A stretch of DNA of 64,000 nucleotides from Polaribacter sp. Hel1_85 (GTDB lineage: Bacteria > Bacteroidota > Bacteroidia > Flavobacteriales > Flavobacteriaceae), in contig NZ_JPDS01000002.1 of NCBI RefSeq assembly GCF_000766795.1, positions 67,001-131,000 of the forward strand. Direction: 5' to 3'. Both the position numbers and the translations under genes were made by a program. The notes beneath the pieces were generated by a model. It was not told where the DNA came from, searched no databases, and saw only the letters and a program-made list of their open reading frames with translations. Positions 43,910-53,603 of this stretch are shown in pieces (position 1 is the first letter of the stretch; each line of letters begins with the position of its first letter).

Positions 43910-46900
43910 TTAATTATTATGTTTTGCTAATCTTAATATATCTCCAAAAACTCCTCTTGCAGTTACACTTGCTCCTGCTCCTGCTCCTTGAATTACAATG
44001 GGTTGTTCTCCATAAGATTCTGTATAAATTTCAAAAATTGCATCAGAACCTTTTAAAGAACCTAAAGGTGTACTTTTATCTGTGGAAACTAATTTCACTT
44101 CTAATTTCCCTTTATTTTTAGACAAATCTCCACTTAATTCACCAATATAACGTAAAACGTGATTTGGCTCTTGATTATCTTTTATTATTTGATATTCATC
44201 ATTTAACAATTCTAAATTACCTAGAAATTCATCCGCAGAACCATTTCTTAAATTTTCAGGAATTAGATTTTTAATTTCAACTTCTGATAATTCATTTTCT
44301 AATTCTAATTCTCTTGCCAAAATTAGTAATTTTCTAGCAACATCATTTCCTCCTAAATCTTCTCTTGGATCTGGTTCTGTAAAACCTTTATCTATTGCTT
44401 CTTGTAATGTTTCTGAAAAAGAAACATTTTCTGCAGAAAAAGTATTAAAAAGATAACTTAAACTCCCCGAAAAAACGCCTCTAATTTTAGTGATGTTTTC
44501 TCCAGATTCATGTAGTAAACGAATCGTATCAATTAAAGGTAAACCTGCACCAACATTAGTTTCATACAAGTATTGTTTTTTGTATTCTTTTAATTTTGCT
44601 CTAACTTCTTTATAAAAATCGAAAGATAAAGTATTGGCTATTTTATTACAAGAAACTAAATCGAAACCAGCTTCTATAAAAGGAATATAATTTGCTACAA
44701 AATTTACACTAGCTGTATTATCTACTACAATTAAATTTTCGAAATGATGCTCTTTTGCAAAGGCAATGATATCATTAACATTTACATTTTCTGCACCTTT
44801 TTCTAAAAGATTTTCTTTCCAATTTTTAGAAACTCCATCTTTTTTTAACAGTACTTTTTTAGAATTTGCAACTGCAAAAACATTCAATTGTAATTTTCTT
44901 CTTTCTAAAACAGATTGTGTGTTTTCTATTATTTGATCAATTAAAGTTCCTCCAACTAAACCTTTACCAAAAATGGCAATGTTTATTTTCTTAGTTACTC
45001 CAAAAACCTGACCATGAATTACATTTACTGCTTTATACAATTCATTTCTTTTAACCACCAAACTGACGTTTTTACCAGTAACAGTATTGTTAAATAAAAC
45101 AGGCACAATTTGATTTTTTATCAAAGCATTATAAGGTAAATGAAATTCGCTTAAATCTTGACCGATAATAGAAATTACCGAAACATTTTTTACAACAGAA
45201 ATCTGATTTACATCTTGAGAATAAAAATCATTTTCAAACTCTTTTTCTAATGCAGCAACTGCTTCTTCAGAATTATGCGCATCAATAATTAATCCTATTC
45301 CTCTTTCTGATGAACCTTGCGCAATTATACTTACACTTATATTTCTATCACTTAAAGCTTTAAAAATACGAGCATCTACTCCTACTTTCCCTAATAAACC
45401 TCTTCCTTCAAAGTTTAATAAAGCAACATCTTCAATTGTAGAAATTGATTTAATTCCTTTTGTTGAAGATTCTGAAGTTATTAAAGTTCCTTTATCTTCT
45501 TTATTAAAAGTATTTAAGATTCTTAAGTTGATATTTTTTTCTAATAACGGAATTATGGTTTTTGCATGTAAAATAGTTGCACCAAAATTTGCCAATTCAT
45601 TTGCTTCTGAATAAGATAATTGTTCAATCTTTTTTGCATCTGCAACTAAATCTGGATTTGCAGTGTAAATTCCACTTACATGTGTATAGTTTTGCAATTC
45701 ATCTGCATCTAAATAATTTGCTAATAAAGCTGCTGTGTAATTACTTCCATTTCTACCTAAAGTAGTTGTTTCTCCTTTTTTATTAGATGCAATAAAACCA
45801 GCAACAACATTAATGGCATTACTATTCTTAAAATAAGAAATAACATTCTCTTTAGAAATCGCTGTAATAGGTTGCGCATTTCCGAAATTTTCATCCGTAA
45901 TTATTAAAGATCTTGCATCTACAGAATTGGCAGAAATATTTTCTTTTTCCAATAAACTTGCTACTAATTTTACTGATAATAATTCTCCTTGTGCTAAAAC
46001 TTCATCTTTAATTTTCTGACTAAAATCTCCTAACAAAGAAACCCCTTCAAAAATGGTTTCTAATTTTGAAAATTCTTCAGAAAAATCAACCTCACTATTT
46101 GGCTCTAGTTGATATGCTTTAAATTCTTCAAACTTCGATTTATAAGCAGTTTTTGCTGCAGCATTTTGCAAAATAGATTCTAATTCGTTCGTAGAATTCC
46201 CTCTTGCAGAAGCAACAATCGTAATTTTTTCTCCGGATTTATATTTATTGACTATAATTTCTATAGCATTTTTTAAGCCTTTTCCGTTGGCTAAAGATTT
46301 TCCTCCAAACTTTAAAACTTTCATCTTCTTTTCTCTATAATCTTTATTAAAAATAGGTTCTATAATTTTTTGTAGTTGATCATATTCCATTAAAAATGCA
46401 TCATGACCATGAACCGAATTTATTTCATTATATGTAACATTATCTTTTGTTAATGCTAACTTTTTATGTGTTTCTCTATTTTCTTCTGCTGTAAAAAACA
46501 AATCAGAATCAACACCTATAATATGAATATTGGCATCAATTTTATCTAAAATTTCATCAGATTTTTCTCCTCCAATAGTTACATCAATTGTTTTTAATAA
46601 TTGATTCATTAATTTATATGAAGATAATTGATAACGTTCTTGCAAAGATTTCCCATGATGCAACAACCAACTTTCTACGTCAAAAATGTCTGAATCTTCT
46701 TTTTTTGATCGATGAAAACGTTCTTTAAAAGACTCTGGAGTTCTATAACACAACATGGCATGCATACGTGCATCATGCACAGGATTACTAGAATTTACTA
46801 AAAATTGCTCTTGAATTTGACAGTTTGCAATTAACCAATCTGTAGATTTCCAATCTGTAGCAATTGGTAAAAAATGTTGGGTTAATTTATTGTTTAAAAC

Positions 46901-47308
46901 CATCATTTCCCAAGCAATTCCTCCACCTAAAGAACCTCCAATTAAAGCAAATATTTTATCAATATTTAAAATTGACAAGCCTTCTAAAAATATTCTTGCT
47001 ACATCTCTGGCAATAAAATCTTTATAATTATCAATTAAAAATTCATCAAAACCATTACCAGGAATATTAAAAGATAAGATTGTATAAACATCTGTATTTA
47101 TTGCTTTATTTTCTCCAACAATATCTTGCCACCAACCATTTTTACCAGCAACATTTGAGTTACCCGTTAAAGCATGATTAATTAACACTACAGGAGCTGA
47201 ACCTAATTTTTGTCCGAATTCTTGATAACTCAAATTAAGTTCAGAAATTAAAGCACCAGATTCTGATGTAAAATCTTTTATTTTTATATGTTGTAATTGA
47301 TGTTCCAA
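43910..47308 (-). CDS. thrA: MetX-aspartokinase-homoserine dehydrogenase fusion
   Basis: This 1132-residue chain has three enzymes. Residues 1 to 328 are a homoserine O-acetyltransferase-like alpha/beta hydrolase with Ser126 (GGSLGGG), Asp267 or Asp269 (GVDSDLFF) and His302 (HGHDAFLM). Residues 329 to about 770 are aspartokinase (KFGGKS at 333-338) with two ACT domains (about 620 to 770). Residues about 775 to 1132 are homoserine dehydrogenase (GKGLVGG at 781-787). ThrA is normally about 820 residues and MetX a separate 350-residue protein. The fusion links aspartate to O-acetylhomoserine, lacking only the semialdehyde dehydrogenase step. It lies between metY and metZ. Confidence 0.93.
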   Translation of the reverse strand: MEHQLQHIKIKDFTSESGALISELNLSYQEFGQKLGSAPVVLINHALTGNSNVAGKNGWWQDIVGENKAINTDVYTILSFNIPGNGFDEFLIDNYKDFIARDVARIFLEGLSILNIDKIFALIGGSLGGGIAWEMMVLNNKLTQHFLPIATDWKSTDWLIANCQIQEQFLVNSSNPVHDARMHAMLCYRTPESFKERFHRSKKEDSDIFDVESWLLHHGKSLQERYQLSSYKLMNQLLKTIDVTIGGEKSDEILDKIDANIHIIGVDSDLFFTAEENRETHKKLALTKDNVTYNEINSVHGHDAFLMEYDQLQKIIEPIFNKDYREKKMKVLKFGGKSLANGKGLKNAIEIIVNKYKSGEKITIVASARGNSTNELESILQNAAAKTAYKSKFEEFKAYQLEPNSEVDFSEEFSKLETIFEGVSLLGDFSQKIKDEVLAQGELLSVKLVASLLEKENISANSVDARSLIITDENFGNAQPITAISKENVISYFKNSNAINVVAGFIASNKKGETTTLGRNGSNYTAALLANYLDADELQNYTHVSGIYTANPDLVADAKKIEQLSYSEANELANFGATILHAKTIIPLLEKNINLRILNTFNKEDKGTLITSESSTKGIKSISTIEDVALLNFEGRGLLGKVGVDARIFKALSDRNISVSIIAQGSSERGIGLIIDAHNSEEAVAALEKEFENDFYSQDVNQISVVKNVSVISIIGQDLSEFHLPYNALIKNQIVPVLFNNTVTGKNVSLVVKRNELYKAVNVIHGQVFGVTKKINIAIFGKGLVGGTLIDQIIENTQSVLERRKLQLNVFAVANSKKVLLKKDGVSKNWKENLLEKGAENVNVNDIIAFAKEHHFENLIVVDNTASVNFVANYIPFIEAGFDLVSCNKIANTLSFDFYKEVRAKLKEYKKQYLYETNVGAGLPLIDTIRLLHESGENITKIRGVFSGSLSYLFNTFSAENVSFSETLQEAIDKGFTEPDPREDLGGNDVARKLLILARELELENELSEVEIKNLIPENLRNGSADEFLGNLELLNDEYQIIKDNQEPNHVLRYIGELSGDLSKNKGKLEVKLVSTDKSTPLGSLKGSDAIFEIYTESYGEQPIVIQGAGAGASVTARGVFGDILRLAKHNN

Positions 47309-47358
47309 ATCTATTTATAATCCTTTTTATTAAAATAATGATTTTTTTTCAAAGTACA

Positions 47359-47441
47359 TTAGTTTGTCATTTCGACCTTGTGGAGAAATCTAAAATTAGA
47401 TTTTTCGACTTCATTTCATTTCGCTCAAAATGACAAACTAA
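47359..47441. repeat. TGTCATTTCGA-type repeat, copy 2 (14-bp perfect arms)
   Basis: TTAGTTTGTCATTT (47359-47372) and AAATGACAAACTAA (47428-47441) are perfect inverted arms around a 55-base centre with GAGAAATC and TTTCGACTTC. It lies between metY and the fusion gene and may act as a terminator or attenuator between them. Composition matches the repeat at 33907-34033. Confidence 0.6.
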
Positions 47442-47512
47442 TTTTTTTTATACTCTCTTAAACTTTTTTCAAAACTTTTAAAACTTTCAACTGCGCTCAA
47501 GAAGACATTTAT

Positions 47513-48787
47513 TTATAATTCTGAAAAAGCTGCTTTTAAATCTGCTTTTAAATCTTCAATATTTTCAATACCAACAGACAATCTAATTAAATCTTGACTA
47601 ACACCAGCACTTTCTTGTTCTTTTTCATCTAATTGTTGATGCGTTGTGCTAGAAGGATGAATAATTAACGATTTTGTATCTCCAATATTAGCTAATAAAG
47701 AAAATACTTTTGTTTTATCTGCTATTGTTTTTGCTGCTTCAAATCCTCCTTTTGGACCAAAAGTAACAATTCCACTTTGTCCATTAGGTAAATATTTATC
47801 AGCTAAATCTTTATACTTACTACTTTCTAAACCAGGGTAATTTACCCAAGCAACTTCTTCTTGCTCTTCTAACCATTTTGCTAATTCTAAAGCATTTTTA
47901 GAATGTTGCTGAATTCTAACTGGTAAAGTTTCTAAACCTTGAATAATATTAAATGCATTTGTAGGACTTAAAGCGCCACCAAAATCACGTAATCCTTCTA
48001 AAATTAATTTAAAAGTATATGATGCTGCACCTAAAGCTTCATGATATTTTAATCCATGGTAACCTGCTGAAGGCTCTGTAAATTCTGGAAATTTACCATT
48101 TGCCCAATTAAACGTTCCTGCATCTACAATTGCTCCACCTAAAGAAGTTCCTTGACCTCCAATATATTTTGTTAATGAATGAATTACAATATTTGCTCCA
48201 TGTTTAATAGGATTTAATAACGCAGGTGTTGCTACAGTATTATCTACAATAAAAGGCACTTCTGCTGCTTTAGAATGTACAGCAATTGCTTCTAAATCTA
48301 AAACATCTAGTTTAGGATTTCCTAAAGATTCTACAAAAAATGCTCTTGTGTTGTCTTGTACAGCTTCTGCAAAATTGTCTGGATTAGAAGCATCTACAAA
48401 CGTAGTAGTAATACCAAACCTTGGTAAAGTAACACTTAATAAATTATACGTTCCACCATATAAACTACTAGAAGCCACAATATGATCTCCTGCTTTTAAA
48501 AGTGTTAATAATCCTGTTGAAATTGCTGCTGTTCCAGAAGCAAAAACTACTGCTCCAATTCCACCTTCTACAGCCGCCAAACGATCTTGTAAAATTTGAT
48601 TTGTAGGATTGTTTAAACGAGTATAAATAAAACCTAATTCTTTTAATGAAAAAAGATTTGCTGCATGTTCTGAATTGTTAAAAACATACGAAGAAGTTTG
48701 ATAAATAGGAACTGCTCTTGTTCCTCCATTTTGTGTTACGTCATGCCCTGCATGTAATGCGTTTGTTGCTAATTTGTACGTACTCAT
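47513..48787 (-). CDS. metY: O-acetylhomoserine sulfhydrylase
   Basis: The 424-residue PLP enzyme has the typical start LATNALHAGHD, YTRLNNPTNQILQDRLAAVE, the lysine in HSLTKYIGGQG (about residue 210) and HPSSTTHQQL. Its length and the extra KFPEFTEPSAGYHG segment fit MetY. It joins sulfide from the cys operon to O-acetylhomoserine to give homocysteine. It is the first gene behind a SAM-I riboswitch and is followed by the MetX-ThrA fusion and metZ. Confidence 0.95.
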   Translation of the reverse strand: MSTYKLATNALHAGHDVTQNGGTRAVPIYQTSSYVFNNSEHAANLFSLKELGFIYTRLNNPTNQILQDRLAAVEGGIGAVVFASGTAAISTGLLTLLKAGDHIVASSSLYGGTYNLLSVTLPRFGITTTFVDASNPDNFAEAVQDNTRAFFVESLGNPKLDVLDLEAIAVHSKAAEVPFIVDNTVATPALLNPIKHGANIVIHSLTKYIGGQGTSLGGAIVDAGTFNWANGKFPEFTEPSAGYHGLKYHEALGAASYTFKLILEGLRDFGGALSPTNAFNIIQGLETLPVRIQQHSKNALELAKWLEEQEEVAWVNYPGLESSKYKDLADKYLPNGQSGIVTFGPKGGFEAAKTIADKTKVFSLLANIGDTKSLIIHPSSTTHQQLDEKEQESAGVSQDLIRLSVGIENIEDLKADLKAAFSEL

Positions 48788-48980
48788 TTTTCTAATTTTT
48801 TTGAGTTAATATTGGTTCTCGTTTTCACGAGAATGACATTTTTAAAAGAAACACAATATTGCATATTGTGAATCATTTTAGAATTAAAACAAAAGTTGAA
48901 TGCATCAAAATTTTTGATGTACTTACTAGAAAAATGTTATTAAGAATTATTCAAATACACGAAGGTGTACTTGTTTTTGG

Positions 48981-49101
48981 GTTATCTATCCAATTTCTGA
49001 TAAATGAATCTGAAATTAAGTAGAATTTAGCACCTTCTTTTCCTCACGAAAAGGGTTGCTAAGGCTTCAACGGGTCTAATCCCTTCACCTTTCTTGATAA
49101 C
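48981..49101 (-). promoter_or_regulatory. SAM-I (S-box) riboswitch upstream of metY
   Basis: On the minus strand GTTATC (49096-49101) and GATAAC (48981-48986) form P1. Between them are AAGAAAGGTGAAGGGATTAG, the AGCAACCC box and AAGGTGCTAAATTC. The features match the copy before metH closely. It lies about 190 bp before metY, leaving room for a terminator or sequestering platform. Confidence 0.9.
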
Positions 49102-49131
49102 ATTTCAATAAGTTATTGAACTTTGTGAGTG

Positions 49132-49164
49132 CAAATATATGCTCAGAAAAATTTAATATCCAAA
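49132..49164 (-). promoter_or_regulatory. metY promoter TTTG-N21-TATATTTG
   Basis: A minus-strand -7 box TATATTTG (49132-49139) with TTTG at 49161-49164, 21 bases apart. The riboswitch P1 begins about 30 bases downstream, so the aptamer is near the 5' end of the transcript. Confidence 0.7.
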
Positions 49165-49318
49165 TAAAATTGGAATTATTTTAAAACAGCTAACAATATC
49201 TCATTAAAAACATAAAGTTTTTAATGATTAAATAAATATTTAATAACGAGCTTAGTTTTATTAATGATACCATAAAAAAATATTATTATTAAAAATTATG
49301 TTATTTAGATTTATAGTG

Positions 49319-49326
49319 TAACTTTG
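49319..49326 (+). promoter_or_regulatory. metK promoter -7 element TAACTTTG
   Basis: An exact TAnnTTTG box 10 bp before the SAM-II-like aptamer. No strong -33 box is seen. It is divergent from the metY promoter, about 180 bp away. Confidence 0.6.
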
Positions 49327-49335
49327 CACAGAATT

Positions 49336-49412
49336 TTAGAGGAAAAATTTGAACTGATTGCAACCTCTGACGCTGATTATTATCAGCCGAAACAAAAAAT
49401 GCTAAAGCAGTA
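49336..49412 (+). promoter_or_regulatory. SAM-II-type riboswitch upstream of metK
   Basis: AGAGG (49338-49342) pairs with CCTCT (49364-49368). The loop contains AAATTTGAACTGATTGCAA, and downstream comes ATGCTAAAGCAG (49400-49410). This is the SAM-II layout: P1, the TTGCAA segment, then GCTAAA forming the pseudoknot. An extra stem GCTGAT/ATCAGC (49372-49386) is inserted between them. No S-box features (AAGGTG, GAGGGA) are present. About 140 bases separate it from the metK start. Confidence 0.72.
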
Positions 49413-49550
49413 ATTATCTACTCCTTTCAGCGACCAAGCAATCTCTTTTCATTTTTCTTGATTCCTGTTTACACAGGAAAGACAAATTTTAAGGAAACCT
49501 ATATACATTCTATAAAGGAATCATTTTTAATATCATAAAAGAAGATTATT

Positions 49551-50807
49551 ATGTCATATTTATTTACCTCAGAAAGTGTTTCTGAAGGACATCCAGACAA
49601 GGTTGCAGATCAAATTTCTGACGCTTTAATAGATAACTTTTTAGCTTTTGATAAAACAAGTAAAGTTGCTTGTGAAACTTTAGTTACAACAGGACAAGTT
49701 GTTTTAGCTGGTGAAGTAAAATCTAAAACGTATTTAGATGTACAAAAAATTGCTAGAGATGTAATTAACAAAATTGGTTACACAAAAGGAGAATATATGT
49801 TCGATGGAAATTCTTGTGGAGTTTTATCTGCAATTCACGAACAATCTCCAGATATTAACCAAGGAGTTGATAGAGCAAATCCAGAAGATCAAGGTGCAGG
49901 AGATCAAGGAATGATGTTTGGTTATGCAACAGATGAAACTGAGAACTATATGCCTTTGGCTTTAGAATTATCTCATAGATTATTGATAGAACTAGCTGCA
50001 TTAAGAAGAGAGAATACTGATATTCCTTACTTAAGACCAGATGCAAAAAGTCAAGTTACAATTGAATATTCTGACGATAATGTGCCACAAAGAATTGACG
50101 CAATTGTTATTTCTACTCAGCATGATGATTTTGACAAGTCTGATGAAGTAATGTTAGCGAAAATTAAAAAAGACATTGTAGAGATTTTGATTCCTAGAGT
50201 TGTTGCAAAATTACCAGCTCACATTCAAAAATTATTTACAAACGATATTACATATCACATAAACCCAACTGGAGTTTTTGTTATTGGAGGACCTCATGGA
50301 GATACTGGTTTAACAGGAAGAAAAATTATTGTGGATACTTATGGAGGAAAAGGTGCTCATGGTGGAGGAGCTTTTTCTGGAAAAGATCCTTCTAAAGTAG
50401 ATAGATCTGGAGCATATGCAACAAGGCATATTGCTAAAAATTTAGTTGCTGCAGGACTTTGTAAAGAAGTTTTAGTACAAGTTTCTTACGCAATTGGTGT
50501 TGCTAAACCAACAAGTATAAATGTTGAAACATACAATACTTCTAACGTAGATTTATCTGACGGAGAAATTAGTAAAATAGTAGCATCTATTTTTGATATG
50601 CGTCCTTATTTTATTGAAAAACGATTAAAATTAAGAACTCCTATTTATTCTGAAACTGCTGCTTATGGTCATATGGGAAGAACTCCAGAAGTTAAAACAG
50701 TAACATTTACAAACCCTATGGGAGAAACCGTTTCTGAAGAAGTAGAAACTTTTACTTGGGAAAAGTTAGATTATGTAGATACCATAAAAGAAGCTTTTAA
50801 GTTGTAA
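49551..50807 (+). CDS. metK: S-adenosylmethionine synthetase
   Basis: The 418-residue protein is a complete Met[21 protein letters not shown] at the N-terminus, [16 protein letters not shown], and the phosphate loop [13 protein letters not shown] with [13 protein letters not shown]. It makes SAM from methionine and ATP. It has its own promoter, a SAM-II-like leader for feedback control and a strong terminator downstream, so it is a single-gene unit divergent from metY. Confidence 0.98.
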   Translation: MSYLFTSESVSEGHPDKVADQISDALIDNFLAFDKTSKVACETLVTTGQVVLAGEVKSKTYLDVQKIARDVINKIGYTKGEYMFDGNSCGVLSAIHEQSPDINQGVDRANPEDQGAGDQGMMFGYATDETENYMPLALELSHRLLIELAALRRENTDIPYLRPDAKSQVTIEYSDDNVPQRIDAIVISTQHDDFDKSDEVMLAKIKKDIVEILIPRVVAKLPAHIQKLFTNDITYHINPTGVFVIGGPHGDTGLTGRKIIVDTYGGKGAHGGGAFSGKDPSKVDRSGAYATRHIAKNLVAAGLCKEVLVQVSYAIGVAKPTSINVETYNTSNVDLSDGEISKIVASIFDMRPYFIEKRLKLRTPIYSETAAYGHMGRTPEVKTVTFTNPMGETVSEEVETFTWEKLDYVDTIKEAFKL

Positions 50808-50828
50808 AAAAAGCTTTCTCATACTTTC

Positions 50829-50867
50829 AAAAAACCTTTAGAAATTTAATTCTAAAGGTTTTTTTTT
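50829..50867 (+). terminator. metK terminator
   Basis: AAAACCTTTAGAA and TTCTAAAGGTTTT form a perfect stem around ATTTAA, followed by a run of T. It lies about 22 bp after the metK stop. Confidence 0.92.
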
Positions 50868-50946
50868 GCTTCAAATTTTCTTTTAAAAACAAGAATTTTA
50901 TCACCATCAAATTAAACCAATTTTTTTTTAATTAAATAAATATCCG

Positions 50947-50976
50947 TACATTTGGTTAACCAAATTGGTTAACCAA
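50947..50976 (+). promoter_or_regulatory. PL6 promoter with two TTGGTTAACCAA operators
   Basis: The -7 box TACATTTG (50947-50954) overlaps the first of two identical palindromes TTGGTTAACCAA (50952-50963 and 50965-50976). Their centres are exactly 13 bp apart. The palindrome type (TGGT-N2-ACCA) fits GntR/FadR-family regulators, and such a gene lies at 56907. The overlap with the promoter implies repression. Confidence 0.8.
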
Positions 50977-51037
50977 TTAGGTTTTGATTCCCTTTTTGAT
51001 TAGGTATTTAATGAAAAACAATATTACATTCTCTTTT

Positions 51038-53419
51038 ATGAAAAAAATAGTCTTAACACTTATAGCAATTTTAGCTTTCACAACATCTCAAACGAATGCC
51101 CAAGAGATTTTAGTCTCAAATATTACAGAATATAACAATGCTATTAAAGCTGCTAAAGCAGGTGATATTATTGTTTTAAAAAATGGTGTTTGGAAAGATG
51201 TTAAATTAAACGCTTATGGAAAAGGAGAAGAAGGAAATCCTATTTTGATTAAAGCAGAAACTGCTGGACAAGTAATTATTTCTGGTAATTCTACTTTAAA
51301 TATTTATGGAGAATATATAATTGTAGGTGGACTTTGGTTTAAAGACGGAGATACAGAATATAAATCTGTAGTGCAGTTTAGAAAAGACTCTAAAACATTT
51401 GCTAATAATTGTCGTTTTACAAACTCAACAATATCATATTTTAATACAGAAACTCCTCTTAAAGACCATTGGGTTGATATTTGGGGAAAAAACAATAGAG
51501 TAGATCATAATAATTTTACAGGAAAAACTAGTGAAGGAACTACATTAGTGGTTTGGTTAAAAGGAAAAGAACATATAGAAAACAATCATAGAATAGACAA
51601 TAATTTATTTGGATCTAGACCAGATTTAGGTAAAAATGGTGGAGAAACAATTAGAATTGGTACAAGTGCAAACTCTATGAAATCTTCTAAAACAATAGTA
51701 GAAAGAAATATTTTTGCCAATTGTGATGGTGAAATTGAAATAGTGTCTAACAAATCTTGCGACAATATTTTTAGAGACAATTTATTTGTAGAAAGTAAAG
51801 GAACTCTAACTTTAAGACATGGTAATAATGCTTTAGTAGAAAGAAATGTATTCTTAGGAAATGGTGTTTCTAAAACTGGAGGAATTAGAATTATAAATCA
51901 AGGTCATATTGTAAGAAATAATTATTTAATTGGTTTAACTGGAGATGGATACAGAGGCCCAATCGTAGTTATGAATGGAGTTCCAAATTCACCTTTAAAC
52001 AGATATCATCAAGTTAAAAATGTTGATATTCAAAATAATACAATTATTAATTCAGGGCCAATTTCATTTGGAGAAGGAAAAGATGATGAAAAAACATTAG
52101 CACCAATCAACACTAATTTCTCAAACAATCTAATATACAATACTAAAGCAAGTGAAAATGTTATTTTTTCGGATAATGTATCTGGAATATCTTTTAACAA
52201 TAACTATATAGACTCTCCAAGCCCAGAGGCTTTAAAAGGATTTTCTGCAACTAAAATAGACTGGAAAAAATTAGGCTCATTCCCTATTCCAACATCAAAT
52301 AACAATGACTTATTATCAGTTAATAAAAACAGTAAAAGTTTTGAAAAAGACATTACTAATACTACAAGACAAATTTTTAATGCAGGTGCTTTTAACTTAG
52401 ATTCAAAAAAGTTGCCAAAAGCACTAAAACTTAGAGCTGGCCCAGGTTGGACACCAGAAATTGTTGCACCTATTATAAAACCAGCAGATATTACAGTAGA
52501 ACCAGGTTTAGAAACTTTAAGAAAAGCAATAGACAAAGCTTCTCCTGGATCTGTATTGAATTTAAAAACCGGAGAATATATTTTAGAAAAGAAAATTAAA
52601 ATTGGTAAAAACATTACTATTATTGGGGACAAAGGTGGAGCAACAATAATAACAGCTAAAAAAGGCTTAGAAAAACCTATTAATTACCTATTTAGAGTAA
52701 ATGAGGGAATCACTTTAGATATTAGCAATGCTATTTTAGATGGAGAAAATTCTAATCTAAAATACGCAATAGTTTCACCTGACAAACAAGAGAGCGGTCT
52801 TTATAACTTATTTGTAGATAATATTACTTTTCAAAACTTTAAAAACAAAAATGGAGGTAGTGTTTTTAAAGCTTATAACGGGACAAAAGCAGACACTTTA
52901 AGTTTTAAAAACTCTAGATTTGAAAACAATTACAGAGGATTAAATTTGTCATACGACAAAAATATCATGGGTTTTTATAATGCCAATACTATTATTTTAG
53001 ATAATTCGGTTTTCAAAAATATTGAAGAAGCTGCTGTAAATTATATTAGAAAAGTGATTACTCCAGAAATACCCGGAGGAAATTTAATTGTAAAAAATTG
53101 TGTTTTTAGTGATGTGTATAATCAAGAAAAAGGAAAAATTCTTAGAACTGATGGAATTCATAACGTAAAGATTACGAATTCTGTTTTTGAAAATAGTTAT
53201 AAAGTAAAAACACCAATAGATTTAAAAGGCAAAAATAACGTTATCACAAATTGTTTAATACATAACAGTGGTTTTGTGAAAGTAAGCAAAAATGCAAAAA
53301 AGGTAAATATCATTTACAAAAACCCTAAATGGGAAGATAAAATACTTTTTATTCCAAGTAAAAAATCAATATTATTGAAAGAAAATAATGATATTGAAAA
53401 TATTGGTTTGAATCAATAG
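51038..53419 (+). CDS. PL6-family alginate lyase (chondroitinase-B-like)
   Basis: The start at 51038 is chosen because it begins a clean signal peptide (MKKIVLTLIAILAFTTSQ, cleavage after NAQ); in-frame ATG 51011 adds nine residues. The mature protein of about 770 residues has two right-handed parallel beta helices. The first (about 25 to 450) has PL6 features: GDIIVLKNGVWKDVKL, FTNSTISYF, DHWVDIWGKNNRVDHN, NGGETIRIGTS, IEIVSNKSCDNIFRDN and GTLTLRHGNNALVERN (Ca/catalytic rungs). The second (about 470 to 811) starts ITVEPGLETLRKAID. It degrades polyM or MG alginate, in the periplasm or at the surface. It is led by the operator pair and ends at a terminator. Confidence 0.9.
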   Translation: MKKIVLTLIAILAFTTSQTNAQEILVSNITEYNNAIKAAKAGDIIVLKNGVWKDVKLNAYGKGEEGNPILIKAETAGQVIISGNSTLNIYGEYIIVGGLWFKDGDTEYKSVVQFRKDSKTFANNCRFTNSTISYFNTETPLKDHWVDIWGKNNRVDHNNFTGKTSEGTTLVVWLKGKEHIENNHRIDNNLFGSRPDLGKNGGETIRIGTSANSMKSSKTIVERNIFANCDGEIEIVSNKSCDNIFRDNLFVESKGTLTLRHGNNALVERNVFLGNGVSKTGGIRIINQGHIVRNNYLIGLTGDGYRGPIVVMNGVPNSPLNRYHQVKNVDIQNNTIINSGPISFGEGKDDEKTLAPINTNFSNNLIYNTKASENVIFSDNVSGISFNNNYIDSPSPEALKGFSATKIDWKKLGSFPIPTSNNNDLLSVNKNSKSFEKDITNTTRQIFNAGAFNLDSKKLPKALKLRAGPGWTPEIVAPIIKPADITVEPGLETLRKAIDKASPGSVLNLKTGEYILEKKIKIGKNITIIGDKGGATIITAKKGLEKPINYLFRVNEGITLDISNAILDGENSNLKYAIVSPDKQESGLYNLFVDNITFQNFKNKNGGSVFKAYNGTKADTLSFKNSRFENNYRGLNLSYDKNIMGFYNANTIILDNSVFKNIEEAAVNYIRKVITPEIPGGNLIVKNCVFSDVYNQEKGKILRTDGIHNVKITNSVFENSYKVKTPIDLKGKNNVITNCLIHNSGFVKVSKNAKKVNIIYKNPKWEDKILFIPSKKSILLKENNDIENIGLNQ

Positions 53420-53439
53420 AACAAAACCTCAAAAAACAT

Positions 53440-53473
53440 AAAACCCCATTACTTTTAAAGTAATGGGGTTTTT
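53440..53473 (+). terminator. Terminator after the PL6 gene
   Basis: AAAACCCCATTACTTT (53440-53455) and AAAGTAATGGGGTTTT (53457-53472) are perfect inverse arms followed by T. It separates PL6 from the next transcription unit. Confidence 0.92.
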
Positions 53474-53603
53474 CTATTACTTATTTATAAAATCATCAGT
53501 CAAAACATCTATTTATTAAAGTCCTCATTTCTATAAACTTAAATTAATTATCCTTTTTTATAAAATTTAAATATTCCATAGTAATATTTAAATTTAAAAT
53601 ACT

